Source: Streptomyces sp. 130
Lineage (GTDB): Bacteria; Actinomycetota; Actinomycetes; Streptomycetales; Streptomycetaceae
NCBI RefSeq assembly: GCF_007096885.1
Contig: NZ_VJNO01000009.1
Span: 124,001-188,000 of the forward strand
Direction of reading: 5' to 3'
DNA: 64,000 nucleotides
Shown: piece after piece, positions 9,059-18,161 of the stretch
Position numbering within the stretch: the first letter of the stretch is position 1
Layout: every line of letters begins with the position of its first letter
Position numbers and translations under genes: made by a program
Notes under the pieces: generated by a model
Told to the model about the DNA's origin: nothing
What the model saw: the letters and a program-made list of their open reading frames with translations, nothing else
Database searches by the model: none

Positions 9059-9253
9059 GGGTCCACTGTGGCATCCGGGTGTGACAGTGGGGGTGTTGAC
9101 GGCCGGACGGCTTCCGGTCGGTGTGTGGTCATGGAACGGAAACCTGGCGGGGGTGTTGCCGGGGGTGGGGCGCGGGTGATTATCTACGCGCGTTGTCGGA
9201 CGGCGTACGACAAGAACTTCGCACCGAGTGCACCGATATGTGGGAGACGAGAG

Positions 9254-11065
9254 ATGCCGCTGAACCGAAGGACGTTCCTGGGGACATCGGCCGCGGCCGG
9301 CGCGGGTGCGGTGGTGGCGGGCGGCGCCGCGTCGCCCGCGCTGGCGCACGGGCGTGGGCAGGGTCAGGGTCACGGGCGTTCGCAGAAGCGGTACTCGTTC
9401 ACCGTGATGGGGACGACGGACCTGCACGGGAACGTCTTCAACTGGGACTACTTCACGGACGCCGAGTTCGACGACAAGGACCACAACGACGTGGGCCTGG
9501 CGAAGATCTCGACGCTGGTGGAGCAGGTGCGGCGGGAGAAGGGCCGCCAGAACACGCTGATGATCGACGCGGGTGACACGATCCAGGGCACGCAGCTCTC
9601 GTACTACTACGCGAAGATCGACCCGATCACGGCGAAGCGCGGTCCGGTGCACCCGATGGCGCAGGCGATGAACGCGATCGGCTATGACGCGGCGGCGCTG
9701 GGGAACCACGAGTTCAACTACGGGATTCCGGTGCTGCGGAAGTTCGAGGAGCAGTGCGATTTCCCGCTGCTCGGGGCGAACGCGCTGGATGCGAAGACGT
9801 TGCGGCCGGCGTTCGCGCCGTATGTGATCAAGAAGCTGCGGACGCCGCACGGGCGGGATGTGCGGGTGGGGATCCTGGGTCTGACCAACCCGGGGATCGC
9901 GATCTGGGACAAGGCGAACGTGAGCGGGAAGATGGTGTTCCCGGGTCTTGAGGAGCAGGCGGCGAAGTACGTGCCGCGGTTGCGTTCGATGGGTGCGGAC
10001 GTGGTGATCGTGTCGGCGCACTCGGGGAACAGCGGGACGTCGTCGTACGGCGACCAGATCCCGTACGTGGAGAACGCGGCGGGTCTGGTGGCGGAGCAGG
10101 TGCCGGGGATCGACGCGATCCTGGTGGGTCACGCGCACCTGGAGATTCCCGAGTACTTCGTGGAGAACAAGGAGACCGGGAAGAAGGTCGTGCTCTCGGA
10201 GCCGTTGAAGTGGGGGCAGCGGCTGACGCTGTTCGACTTCGAGGTGGTGTGGGAGAAGGGCCGCTGGGTGGTCGAGAAGGCCGGTTCGCGGGTGTTGAAC
10301 TCGAACACGGTGGTGGAGGACCGGAGGATCACGAAGCTGCTGGCGGACGAGCACGAGAAGGTCGTGGCGTACGTCAATCAGGTGATCGGGACGTCGGCGG
10401 CGGAGATGTCCACGGCGGAGGCGGCGTGGAAGGACGAGCCGATCATCGATCTGATCAACGTCGTCCAGGCGGAGACGGTGAAGGCGGCGTTGGCGGGCGG
10501 GGAGTACGCGGAGCTGCCGGTGCTGTCGCAGGCGTCGTGCTTCTCGCGTACGGCGCGGATTCCGGCGGGCGATGTGACGATCAAGGACGCGGCGGGTCTG
10601 TATCCGTTCGAGAACACGCTGGAGGCGCGTCTGGTGACGGGTGCGCAGATTCTGGACTACCTGGAGTTCTCGGCGAAGTACTACGTGCGGACTGCGGCGG
10701 GTGCTCCGGTGGACCCGGAGAAGCTGACGAATGCGGACGGCACTCCGGACTACAACTACGACGCGGTGTCGGGGCTGACGTATGACATCGACATCGCGAA
10801 GCCGGTGGGTTCGCGGATCGTGGGTCTGTCGTTCGAGGGGAAGCCGATCGACCCGGAGGCGCGGTTCGTGCTGGCGGTGAACAACTACCGGGCGAGCGGC
10901 GGCGGCAACTTCCCGCACGTCCCGGCGGCGAAGCAGCTGTGGGCGAATTCGGAGGAGATCCGGAACACGATCATCGCCTGGGTGCAGGCGAAGGGTTCGG
11001 TGGATGGTGCTCAGTTCGCTTCGGTGGACTGGCGGCTGACGCGGGACGGCGTGCCGGTGTTCTAG
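9254..11065 (+). CDS. Tat-exported 5'-nucleotidase / metallophosphatase
   Basis: A 603-residue protein starting at ATG 9254. A twin-arginine signal (NRRTFLGTSAAAG, residues 4-16) followed by an Ala-rich segment ending at SPALA predicts Tat export. The metallophosphatase domain shows the dinuclear metal motifs in order: TTDLHGN, IDAGDTIQG, LGNHEFNYG and VGHAHLE. The C-terminal 5_nucleotid_C domain carries YPFENTLEARLVTGAQ and the substrate-stacking segment NNYRASGGGNFPHV. It resembles UshA/CpdB enzymes that release phosphate and nucleosides from extracellular nucleotides. It is monocistronic, with a hairpin 30 bp downstream. The exact substrate (5'-nucleotides or 2',3'-cyclic nucleotides) cannot be told from sequence. 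Confidence 0.93.
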   Translation: MPLNRRTFLGTSAAAGAGAVVAGGAASPALAHGRGQGQGHGRSQKRYSFTVMGTTDLHGNVFNWDYFTDAEFDDKDHNDVGLAKISTLVEQVRREKGRQNTLMIDAGDTIQGTQLSYYYAKIDPITAKRGPVHPMAQAMNAIGYDAAALGNHEFNYGIPVLRKFEEQCDFPLLGANALDAKTLRPAFAPYVIKKLRTPHGRDVRVGILGLTNPGIAIWDKANVSGKMVFPGLEEQAAKYVPRLRSMGADVVIVSAHSGNSGTSSYGDQIPYVENAAGLVAEQVPGIDAILVGHAHLEIPEYFVENKETGKKVVLSEPLKWGQRLTLFDFEVVWEKGRWVVEKAGSRVLNSNTVVEDRRITKLLADEHEKVVAYVNQVIGTSAAEMSTAEAAWKDEPIIDLINVVQAETVKAALAGGEYAELPVLSQASCFSRTARIPAGDVTIKDAAGLYPFENTLEARLVTGAQILDYLEFSAKYYVRTAAGAPVDPEKLTNADGTPDYNYDAVSGLTYDIDIAKPVGSRIVGLSFEGKPIDPEARFVLAVNNYRASGGGNFPHVPAAKQLWANSEEIRNTIIAWVQAKGSVDGAQFASVDWRLTRDGVPVF

Positions 11066-11094
11066 GTGCGTGGTTGGTGAGGGCGGTCGTTCCG

Positions 11095-11115
11095 CCTCCC
11101 CCTTTTCCGGGGAGG
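11095..11115. terminator. Hairpin between converging nucleotidase and hydroxylase genes
   Basis: CCTCCCC (11095-11101) and GGGGAGG (11109-11115) enclose a T-rich 7-nt loop. Its place between two converging genes supports a bidirectional terminator. Confidence 0.6.
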
Positions 11116-11138
11116 TGGGGCGGCCGCCCTTTTCCGGG

Positions 11139-12548
11139 TCAGGGGCGGGTGAGGGGGACGAGGGTGGGTTGCTGGGTGGGGATGGCGGGCTGGGTGAGGC
11201 CGAAGGTGGTGAAGGCGGTGCGCTTGGGGAGGGGGTAGGGGGTGGTGCCGGTGAGGTCGTTGAGGATGGTGGCGCTGCGCCAGGCGGCGAGGCCGAGGTC
11301 GGGGGCGCCGACGCCGTGGGTGTGGCGTTCGGCGTTCTGTACGTAGATGTGGCCGGTGATGGCGGGGCCGAGGTCGAGGCGGTGGTGGGCGTCGACGCGG
11401 GGGCGGCCGGCGGTGTCCCGGCGGAGGTGGGGGGCGAGGTGGTGGAGGAGGGTGTCGAGGGGGCGTTCGCGGTAGCCGGTGGCGAGGACGACGGCGTCGG
11501 GGGTGAGGCGGGTGCGGGTGGATTGCTGGGTGTGTGCGAGGTGGAGTTCGACGCGGGTGTTGGCGACGCGTCCGGCGGTGCGGACGGTGACGCCGGGGGT
11601 GAGGGTGGCGTCGGGCCAGCCGCCGTGGAGGGTGCGTCGGTAGAGCTCGTCGTGGATGGCGGCGATGGTGTCGTGGTCGATGCCTTTGTGGAGTTGCCAC
11701 TGCTGGGGGACGAGGGTGTCGCGGACGGTTTCGGGGAGGGCGTGGAAGTAGCGGGTGTAGTCGGGGGTGAAGTGTTCGAGGCCGAGTTTGGAGTACTCCA
11801 TGGGCGCGAAGGCGGGGGTGCGGGCGAGCCAGTGGAGTCCTTCGCTTCCGGTGGGGCGGGCGCGGAGGAGGTCGAGGAAGATCTCGGCGCCGGACTGTCC
11901 TGAGCCGATGACCGTGATGTGGCGGGCCGTCAGGAGGCGGTCGCGGTGGTGGAGGTAGTCGGCGGAGTGGATGACGGGGGCGGTGCCGGTGTCGGTGTCG
12001 GTGAGGGGTTTGAGGGGGTCGGGGATGTGGGGTTCGGTGCCGATGCCGAGGGCGATGTGGCGGGTGTGGGTGCGGCCGAGTGACTCGGCTTCGCCGTGGG
12101 CGTCGAGTTGGGTGTGGTCGATGTCGAAGCGGGCGGTCTGGGGGTCCCAGCGGATGGCGTCGACCTGGTGGCCGAAGTGGAGGCCGGGGAGCCGGGTGCT
12201 GACCCAGCGGCAGTAGGCGTCGTATTCGGCGCGGTGGATGTGGAAGCGCTCGGCGAAGTAGAAGGGGTAGAGGCGGTCCTGGGTGCGTTGGTAGTTGAGG
12301 AAGCTCCAGGGGCTGGTGGGGTCGGCGAGGGTGACGAGGTCGGCGAGGAAGGGGACTTGGAGGGTGGCGCCGTCGATGAGGAGTCCCGGGTGCCAGTGGA
12401 AGGCGGGGCGCTGTTCGTAGAAGGCGGTGGTGAGGGGGGTGGGGAGGCCGTGGGCGAGGGCGGCGAGGGAGAGGTTGAAGGGGCCGATGCCGATGCCGAC
12501 GAGGTCGTGCGTGCGGTGGGGGTCGGGGACGGGCGGGGCGGCGGTCAT
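11139..12548 (-). CDS. FAD-dependent lysine/ornithine N-monooxygenase (DesB/IucD-like)
   Basis: A 469-residue flavin N-hydroxylase of the IucD/PvdA/DesB family. The FAD motif is GIGIGPFNLSLAALA near the N-terminus; the NADPH motif GSGQSGAEIFLDLL lies mid-protein; ATGYRER is the C-terminal family signature. Such enzymes hydroxylate the side-chain amine of lysine, ornithine or a diamine such as cadaverine for hydroxamate siderophores. Its ATG overlaps the decarboxylase stop (ATGA), so the two form one operon. The pair matches DesA-DesB of desferrioxamine synthesis in function, but no acyltransferase (DesC) or NIS synthetase (DesD) is near. The protein is rich in His, Thr and Arg compared with neighbours. 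Confidence 0.88.
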   Translation of the reverse strand: MTAAPPVPDPHRTHDLVGIGIGPFNLSLAALAHGLPTPLTTAFYEQRPAFHWHPGLLIDGATLQVPFLADLVTLADPTSPWSFLNYQRTQDRLYPFYFAERFHIHRAEYDAYCRWVSTRLPGLHFGHQVDAIRWDPQTARFDIDHTQLDAHGEAESLGRTHTRHIALGIGTEPHIPDPLKPLTDTDTGTAPVIHSADYLHHRDRLLTARHITVIGSGQSGAEIFLDLLRARPTGSEGLHWLARTPAFAPMEYSKLGLEHFTPDYTRYFHALPETVRDTLVPQQWQLHKGIDHDTIAAIHDELYRRTLHGGWPDATLTPGVTVRTAGRVANTRVELHLAHTQQSTRTRLTPDAVVLATGYRERPLDTLLHHLAPHLRRDTAGRPRVDAHHRLDLGPAITGHIYVQNAERHTHGVGAPDLGLAAWRSATILNDLTGTTPYPLPKRTAFTTFGLTQPAIPTQQPTLVPLTRP

Positions 12549-13999
12549 CGGAGGGTGCTGCCTTCCTTGAGTTCGGCGGTGAGGCGGGTGACGAGGGTGA
12601 GGAGGCGGTGGAGGTCGTCGGGGGGGGTGGGGGGGTTGAGGAGGGTGGCCTTGAGCCAGAGGCGGCCGTGGGGGTGGGTGCGGCCGAGTACGGCGTGGCC
12701 GCGGGTGAGGAGGGTGCGGCGGACCGTGGCGACGGTGTGGTCGTCGGCGTCGGTGGGGCGGAAGAGGACGGTGCTGATGGTGGGGCGGTCGTGGAGGTGG
12801 AGGCCGGGGGTGCGGGTGACGAGGTCGGCGAGGGTGTGGGCGGCGGCGCAGGTGCGGTCGACGAGGTCGGCGAGTCCGGCGCGGCCGAGGGCCCGGAGGG
12901 TGACGGCGATCTTGAGTGCGTCGGGGCGGCGGGTGGTGCGCAGGGAGCGGCCGAGGAGGTCGGGGAGGCCGGCTTCGGTGTCGTCGTCGGCGTTGAGGTA
13001 GGGGGCCTGGTGGTGGAGGGCGTGGAGGTGGTGGCGGTCGGGGACGGCGAGGATGCCGGCGGAGGCGGGGTGCCAGCCGAGTTTGTGGAGGTCGAGGGCG
13101 ACGCTGTCGGCGCGGTCGAGTCCTTGGAGGAGGGGGCGGTGGGTGGGGCTGAAGAGGAGGGGGCCGCCGTAGGCGGCGTCGATGTGGAGTTCGGCGCCGT
13201 GGCGGGCGCAGAGGTCGGCGATGTCGGTGAGGGGGGCGATCTGGCCGGTGTCGGGGGGGCCGGCGGTGGCGGTGACGAGGAGGGGGCCCTGTGCGCGGTG
13301 GCGGGCGAGGGTCTCGTGGAGTGCGGGGATGTCGATGGTGCCGTTCGGGGCGGGCACGGTGAGGGGTTCGGGGAGGCCGAGGAGCCAGGCGGCGCGGGTG
13401 ATGCTGGGGTGGGCGTGGGCGCCGGTGATGGGCTGGACGGGGCCGTGGCGTTCGCGGGCGAGGAGGAGTCCGAGTTGGTTGGCCTCGGTGCCGCCGGTGG
13501 TGATGAGGGCGTCGGGTGCGGGGTGGTGGGGGTAGATCTCGGCGGCGAGTGCGGCGGTGGTGTCGGCTTCGTGGGTGGAGGCGGCGGGGGCCTGGTCCCA
13601 GGAGTCCATGGAGGGGTTGAGGGCGGAGGCGGCGAGGTCGGCGGCTGCGGCGAGGGCGAGGGGCGGGGTGTGGAGGTGGGCGGCGCAGAGGGGTTCGGCG
13701 GGGTCGGCGGCGCCTTCGGTGAGGGCTTGGACGAGGGTGGTGAGGGCGTGGTGGGCGCCGGTGCCCCGGTCGGGGATGAGGGGGGTGAGGGCGGTGCGGG
13801 TGCGGGCGGTGACGGTGTCGGGTCCGCCTGCGGGGAGGGGGCCGTCGCGGCGTCGGGCGCCTTCGGCGAGGGCGGTGAGGACGGTGTCGAGGAGGGGGCG
13901 CAGGGCGTCGGGTCCGGTGGTGGTCCCGGCGAGGGGCGGTACGGGCAGGGGGCGGGTGGTCCTTCGGGCGCGCGTGGTCGGGGCTGCGGGCATGGTCAT
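12545..13999 (-). CDS. PLP-dependent group II decarboxylase (lysine/diaminobutyrate type, DesA-like)
   Basis: A 484-residue fold-type I decarboxylase starting at ATG 13999 (a second in-frame ATG is at 13993). Family marks are TTGGTEANQLGLLLAR, the cofactor-stacking His region GAHAHPSITRAAWLLG, HIDAAYGG with the PLP-ring Asp, and the Schiff-base lysine in LDLHKLGWHPA. It should form a diamine (cadaverine or diaminopropane) from lysine or diaminobutyrate, the substrate for the downstream N-hydroxylase. The extreme C-rich coding strand gives long Thr/Pro/Arg runs at the N-terminus. No Fe-box-like palindrome is visible upstream, which is unusual if it is for siderophore synthesis. The open frame upstream of 13999 is a shadow of pepN. 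Confidence 0.85.
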   Translation of the reverse strand: MTMPAAPTTRARRTTRPLPVPPLAGTTTGPDALRPLLDTVLTALAEGARRRDGPLPAGGPDTVTARTRTALTPLIPDRGTGAHHALTTLVQALTEGAADPAEPLCAAHLHTPPLALAAAADLAASALNPSMDSWDQAPAASTHEADTTAALAAEIYPHHPAPDALITTGGTEANQLGLLLARERHGPVQPITGAHAHPSITRAAWLLGLPEPLTVPAPNGTIDIPALHETLARHRAQGPLLVTATAGPPDTGQIAPLTDIADLCARHGAELHIDAAYGGPLLFSPTHRPLLQGLDRADSVALDLHKLGWHPASAGILAVPDRHHLHALHHQAPYLNADDDTEAGLPDLLGRSLRTTRRPDALKIAVTLRALGRAGLADLVDRTCAAAHTLADLVTRTPGLHLHDRPTISTVLFRPTDADDHTVATVRRTLLTRGHAVLGRTHPHGRLWLKATLLNPPTPPDDLHRLLTLVTRLTAELKEGSTLR

Positions 14000-14120
14000 G
14001 GGTGTGCGTGCCAGCTTGTCCGGGTTTCGGGCGGCGCGGCCGGGTTGCCGGGCGATCTGAACTCGAAAGGGTGGTGGGGTGCGGGTGGGGGCGCGTTGCC
14101 GGGGGTGGGGTGGTATGGGT

Positions 14121-14161
14121 GTGCCCGGCGCGCTCCTCGCGGTGAGGGGCGGGCCGGGCAC
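14121..14161 (-). terminator. Hairpin after pepN
   Basis: GTGCCCGGC (14121-14129) pairs with GCCGGGCAC (14153-14161), with an inner CCTC/GAGG pairing. It lies 18 bp beyond the pepN stop and separates pepN from the decarboxylase gene on the same strand. Confidence 0.65.
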
Positions 14162-14178
14162 GGGTGGTGCGGGTGGGG

Positions 14179-16680
14179 TCAGTTGGCGGAGCGTACGTTC
14201 AGGGCGCGGCGCAGGTCGTCGATCTGGTCGATGAGCTTGCGGCGGAGGGCGGGGATGAGGGCCGGGTCGTCGAGGGCTTCCTCGCCGGCGCGGAGGCTTT
14301 CGGGGTCGACGGCGTGGGCGGGGAAGGCGTAGCGTCCGGCGGCTTCGGCGATGGCGGGGCCGCGGCGGGCGGCGAGTTGGGCGGCCTCGGGGTAGAAGCG
14401 GGGCACGTATGCGCGTACGAGGTCGGTCTGTTCGGGTTGCCAGAAGCCCTGGGCGGTGGCGGTGAAGAGGTAGTTGGAGAGGCTGTCGTCGTGGAACATC
14501 GCGTCCCAGGCGGCGGCCTTGGCCTCGGGGGTGGGCAGGGCGGCGCGGCAGCGGGCGGCGCCTTCCTGGCCGGTGGCGCTGGGGTCGTCCTCCAGGGCGG
14601 CGTCGATGGCTGCCTCGTCGGTGGCGCCGAGGACGGCGAGGCGGGTGAGGATGCGCCAGCGCAGTTCGGGGTCGAGTTCGGGTCCGCCGGGGACGGTGTC
14701 GTCGGCGAGCCAGCCCTGGATGGTGTCGGGCTGGGTGGCGGCGTCGATGAGGTGGCGTACGGCGGTGAGGCGCAGGCCGGGGTGGGTGCCGTCCTCGGTG
14801 CGGCGGATGAGGTCGCGGCAGAGGGCGGTGAGGGTGGCGAGGGCGGCGGGCCGGTCCTCGGGGGCGGTGTAGCGGCCGGCGACCTGGGTGTCGGCGAAGG
14901 CGAGGACGCCCTGGAGGAGGGCGAGGTCGGTTTCGTGGGGGAGGTGGGCGCGGGCGGCTTCGAGGTAGGTGCTGGGGGCGAGTTCGCCGTCGCGGACCAT
15001 GTCGCGGGCGGCGTTCCAGACGACGGCGCGGGTGAGGGCGTCGGGGACGCCGGAGAGGCTGTCCAGGACGGTGTTCCAGGAGTGCGGGTCGAGCCGGATC
15101 TTGGCGTAGGTGAGGTCTTCGTCGTTGAGGACGACGAGGGCGGGGCGGCGTCCGGGGCGGGTGACGGGGGCTTCCTCGGGGATGCCGGCGTCGAAGCGTT
15201 CGCGCAGGACGAGGGGGGGGGGGCCGTGCTGGGGGTCGATGCTGTGGGCGTAGGCGCCGACGCTGAGGCGGTGGGGGCGGGTGCCCTGGTGGTCGATGGT
15301 GAGTGACCAGGTGGTGTCGGTCTCGGTGGTGTGTGCGGTGAGGGTGTCGACACCGGTGGTGCGGAGCCACTGGTCGGCCCAGGCGTGGACGTCGCGGTCG
15401 GTGGCGGAGGCGAGGTTGTCGATGAAGTCGGCGAGGGTGGCGTTGCCGAACTTGTGGCGGGCGAAGTGGGTGTTGATGCCGGCGAGGAAGTCCTTCTCGC
15501 CGAGCCAGGCGACGAGCTGGCGCAGCGCGGAGGCGCCCTTGGCGTAGGAGATGCCGTCGAAGTTGAGGAGGGCCGATGCGGTGTCGGGGACGTCGGCGGG
15601 GTCGGGGGCGACGGCGTGGGTGGAGGGGCGCTGGTCGGCGTCGTATCCCCAGCCCTTGCGGGCGACGCCGAAGTCGACCCAGGTGTCGGTGAACCGCGTT
15701 GCTTCGGCGAGGGTCTGGTAGCCCATGTACTCGGCGAAGGACTCGTTGAGCCAGATGTCGTCCCACCAGGTGAGGGTGACGAGGTCGCCGAACCACATGT
15801 GGGCCATCTCGTGGGCGATGACCATGCCGCGGGTCTGGCGTTCGGTGTCGGTGACGGCGGAGCGGTAGACGAATTCGTCGCGGAAGGTGACGAGTCCGGG
15901 GTTCTCCATGGCGCCGGCGTTGAATTCGGGGACGAACGCCTGGTCGTAGGAGTCGAAGGGGTACGGCTCGGTGAACTTCTCCTGGAACCGGTCGAAGCAG
16001 GCCCGGGTGATGTCGAGGATCTCGTCGGCGTCGGCGTCGAGGTGGGGGGCGAGGGAGCGGCGGCAGTGGATGCCGAAGGGGAGTCCGGCGTGCTCGGTGG
16101 TCACGGAGTGCCAGGGGCCCGCGGCGACGGCGACGAAGTAGGTGGAGAGCGGCGGGGTGGGGGCCAGGGTCCAGCGGCCGTCGCCGGTGTGCTCGGCGAT
16201 GCCGTTGCCGAGGACGGTCCAGCCTTCGGGGGCGGTGACGGTGAGGGCGAAGACCGCCTTGAGGTCGGGCTGGTCGAAGGCGGCGAAGACGCGCTGGACG
16301 TCCTCCATGAAGAGCTGGGTGTAGACGTACGTCTCGTTGTCGCTGGGGTCGGTGAAGCGGTGCATGCCCTCGCCGGTGCGGGAGTAGCGCATGGCGGCGT
16401 CGACGCGGATCTCGTGGGGGCCTTCGGTGAGCCCGGTGAGGGGGTACCGGTTCTCGGTGAGGTGTGCGGGGTCCAGCGGCTGCCCGTCGAGGCTGATCGA
16501 GCGCAGGGTGGCGGGCCTGAGCTCGATGAAGGTGTCACCGGCCGTGCGGGCGGTGAACTCGATCACGGTGCGGGAGTCGAAGGTCTCCTCCCCCGCGGTG
16601 AGATCGAGTTCGATCGTGTATCGCTGTACGTCGAGGATCTGGGCTCGGGCCTGCGCTTCATCGCGCGTCAGTACGGACAT
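14179..16680 (-). CDS. pepN: Aminopeptidase N (M1 family)
   Basis: An 833-residue M1 metallopeptidase removing N-terminal residues from peptides in the cytosol. The exopeptidase motif GAMENPG is near residue 255, and the zinc site HEMAHMWFGDLVT near 289 with the third ligand in NESFAEY near 312. The C-terminal ERAP1-like helical domain is complete. No signal peptide is present. Start is ATG 16680. It is monocistronic: a hairpin follows it and chorismate mutase ends 120 bp upstream. Length matches actinobacterial PepN. Confidence 0.95.
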   Translation of the reverse strand: MSVLTRDEAQARAQILDVQRYTIELDLTAGEETFDSRTVIEFTARTAGDTFIELRPATLRSISLDGQPLDPAHLTENRYPLTGLTEGPHEIRVDAAMRYSRTGEGMHRFTDPSDNETYVYTQLFMEDVQRVFAAFDQPDLKAVFALTVTAPEGWTVLGNGIAEHTGDGRWTLAPTPPLSTYFVAVAAGPWHSVTTEHAGLPFGIHCRRSLAPHLDADADEILDITRACFDRFQEKFTEPYPFDSYDQAFVPEFNAGAMENPGLVTFRDEFVYRSAVTDTERQTRGMVIAHEMAHMWFGDLVTLTWWDDIWLNESFAEYMGYQTLAEATRFTDTWVDFGVARKGWGYDADQRPSTHAVAPDPADVPDTASALLNFDGISYAKGASALRQLVAWLGEKDFLAGINTHFARHKFGNATLADFIDNLASATDRDVHAWADQWLRTTGVDTLTAHTTETDTTWSLTIDHQGTRPHRLSVGAYAHSIDPQHGPPPLVLRERFDAGIPEEAPVTRPGRRPALVVLNDEDLTYAKIRLDPHSWNTVLDSLSGVPDALTRAVVWNAARDMVRDGELAPSTYLEAARAHLPHETDLALLQGVLAFADTQVAGRYTAPEDRPAALATLTALCRDLIRRTEDGTHPGLRLTAVRHLIDAATQPDTIQGWLADDTVPGGPELDPELRWRILTRLAVLGATDEAAIDAALEDDPSATGQEGAARCRAALPTPEAKAAAWDAMFHDDSLSNYLFTATAQGFWQPEQTDLVRAYVPRFYPEAAQLAARRGPAIAEAAGRYAFPAHAVDPESLRAGEEALDDPALIPALRRKLIDQIDDLRRALNVRSAN

Positions 16681-16800
16681 GGGGACATGCTGCCGTATCG
16701 GCCGGGCGGCGCGCAGGCGGGTTCCCCAGGGGCGGAAGCGGGCGGAAGCGGGGCGGCGGCGGGCCCGGAGGCGGCCGGGCCGGGCCCGCCGGACGGGCGC

Positions 16801-17139
16801 TCAGCGCTCTTCGGCCGGCTCCGCGTCGTGCGCGGACTCCTCCGCGATGCGCTCGTGGTGGCGGATGACCTCCGCGACGATGAAGTTGAGCAGCTTCTCG
16901 GCGAAGGCCGGGTCGAGGTGGGCGCTCTCCGCGAGCTCGCGGAGGCGGGCGATCTGGCGGGCCTCGCGGGCCGGGTCGGCCGGGGGGAGCTGGTGGGCGG
17001 CCTTGAGGTGGCCGACCTGCTGGGTGCACTTGAAGCGTTCGGCCAGCATGTGGACGACGGCGGCGTCGATGTTGTCGATGCTCTGGCGCAGCCGGTCGAG
17101 TTCGACGCGTACGGAGGCGTCGATGTCGTTCGTGGTCAT
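16801..17139 (-). CDS. Chorismate mutase (AroQ type)
   Basis: A 112-residue all-helical AroQ-class protein. It keeps the long first helix with LDRLRQSIDNIDAAVVHMLAERF, then the KAAHQLPPADPAREARQIARLRELA segment with the active-site Lys/Arg, and the last helix FIVAEVIRHHERI. It converts chorismate to prephenate for Phe and Tyr synthesis. It is a single-domain form without a fused dehydratase. It lies between pepN and an AraC regulator, all on the minus strand, 19 bp after the regulator's stop region, so cotranscription is possible. Confidence 0.9.
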   Translation of the reverse strand: MTTNDIDASVRVELDRLRQSIDNIDAAVVHMLAERFKCTQQVGHLKAAHQLPPADPAREARQIARLRELAESAHLDPAFAEKLLNFIVAEVIRHHERIAEESAHDAEPAEER

Positions 17140-17158
17140 GGGCAGCGAGCTTACGGGG

Positions 17159-18037
17159 CTACGAGGAGATCGTCGGCGGCTGTTCGGGGTCCGGGACGCG
17201 GTCGCTCCAGCCTCCCGGGACCGCGCGGCCCTGCTGTTCGCGGAAGCGGACCGGGGCGATGCCGACGCGGCGGGCGAACAGGCGGGAGAAGTAGGCCGGG
17301 TCGTCGTAGCCGACGCGGCGGGCGACGGCCGCGACCGGCAGGTCGCTCGTGGCGAGGAGCTCCTTGGCGCGGCCGAGCCGGAGGGTGAGGAGGTAGTCCT
17401 TGGGGCTGCGTCCGGTGCCCCGGCGCACCGCCGTCCGCAGTTGCGCGGAGGTCATCCCGTGGCGGGCGGCGTGCTCGGCGACCGACAGCGGCTGGAAGGC
17501 GTCCCGGGCGAGCGCCCGGAGCACCGGGTCGCCGCCGGGGCCGAGGCCGGCGCGGGCCCGGCGCAGGGCGACGAGGAGTTCGTGCACGGCGGCCCCGGTC
17601 TCGGCCTCCAGGAGCGGGTTGCCGCGCCGGGCGGCCCGGACCATCCGGCCGATCGCGGCGCGCGGGGCGGCGGTGTCGGAGAGGGGGACCAGGGGGCGGT
17701 CGGGTTCGATGTAGCCGAGTTCGGTGTACGTGGCGGTGGCGGGCCCGGTGAAGTCGACGAAGCTCTCGTCCCAGCCGGTCGCGGGGTCGGCGCCGTAGTG
17801 GTGCGGGGTGCCGGGGGTCAGCCAGAGGAGGCTGGGCGCGGTGACGGGGACCCGCCGTCCGTCCGGCCCGGCGAACCAGCCGCTGCCCGAGTGGACGAGG
17901 ACGGCCACGTGGTGGTCCAGGGTGCGCGGCCCGACGGCGGGCAGGGTGCCGTGCTGGAGGCCGACGCCGAGGCAGACGAGACCGAGGCGGTGGTGGAGCG
18001 GGCTGGGCGTGAAGAAGCGCATCCAGGTGTGGTACAT
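17159..18037 (-). CDS. AraC-family transcriptional regulator
   Basis: A 292-residue regulator starting at ATG 18037, where GGGAG precedes the start; an open extension upstream overlaps the galactosidase promoter and is unlikely. The N-terminal cupin-like sensor includes LHHRLGLVCLGVGLQ and LTPGTPHHYG. The C-terminal part holds two HTH motifs (LSVAEHAARHGMTSAQLRTAVRR and LPVAAVARRVGYDDPAYFSRLFARR). It is divergent from the GH35 galactosidase gene with a 124-bp shared region carrying a spaced direct repeat, so it probably controls that gene in response to a sugar. Confidence 0.9.
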   Translation of the reverse strand: MYHTWMRFFTPSPLHHRLGLVCLGVGLQHGTLPAVGPRTLDHHVAVLVHSGSGWFAGPDGRRVPVTAPSLLWLTPGTPHHYGADPATGWDESFVDFTGPATATYTELGYIEPDRPLVPLSDTAAPRAAIGRMVRAARRGNPLLEAETGAAVHELLVALRRARAGLGPGGDPVLRALARDAFQPLSVAEHAARHGMTSAQLRTAVRRGTGRSPKDYLLTLRLGRAKELLATSDLPVAAVARRVGYDDPAYFSRLFARRVGIAPVRFREQQGRAVPGGWSDRVPDPEQPPTISS

Positions 18038-18069
18038 GGGCTCCCTCTCTCCCGGTCGGGGCGACGCGC

Positions 18070-18100
18070 GTCCAAACAGCCGAGATCTTTGTCCATGGAC
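18070..18100. promoter_or_regulatory. Candidate AraC operator between regulator and galactosidase
   Basis: GTCCA occurs at 18070 and again at 18091, exactly 21 bp (two helical turns) apart in direct orientation, as AraC-type dimers often require. The second copy is part of a perfect palindrome GTCCATGGAC (18091-18100). Both lie in the divergent promoter region. Confidence 0.45.
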
Positions 18101-18161
18101 CGGCCGCACGCCAGGGGTGAGGCTGGACCGAGACATTCCGCGCTTCGGGAGAACGGGCACC

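Noticed and set aside
8306-9253. An upstream extension of the nucleotidase over the SIMPL gene
   Set aside because: It would hide the Tat signal far inside the protein and overlaps a real gene on the other strand.
14000-14178. An Fe-box (TTAGGTTAGGCT-like) upstream of the decarboxylase
   Set aside because: No such palindrome is visible in this gap.
12545-15796. A giant 1083-residue frame upstream of the decarboxylase
   Set aside because: It is an Arg/Pro-rich shadow of pepN. The decarboxylase motifs start only after ATG 13999.
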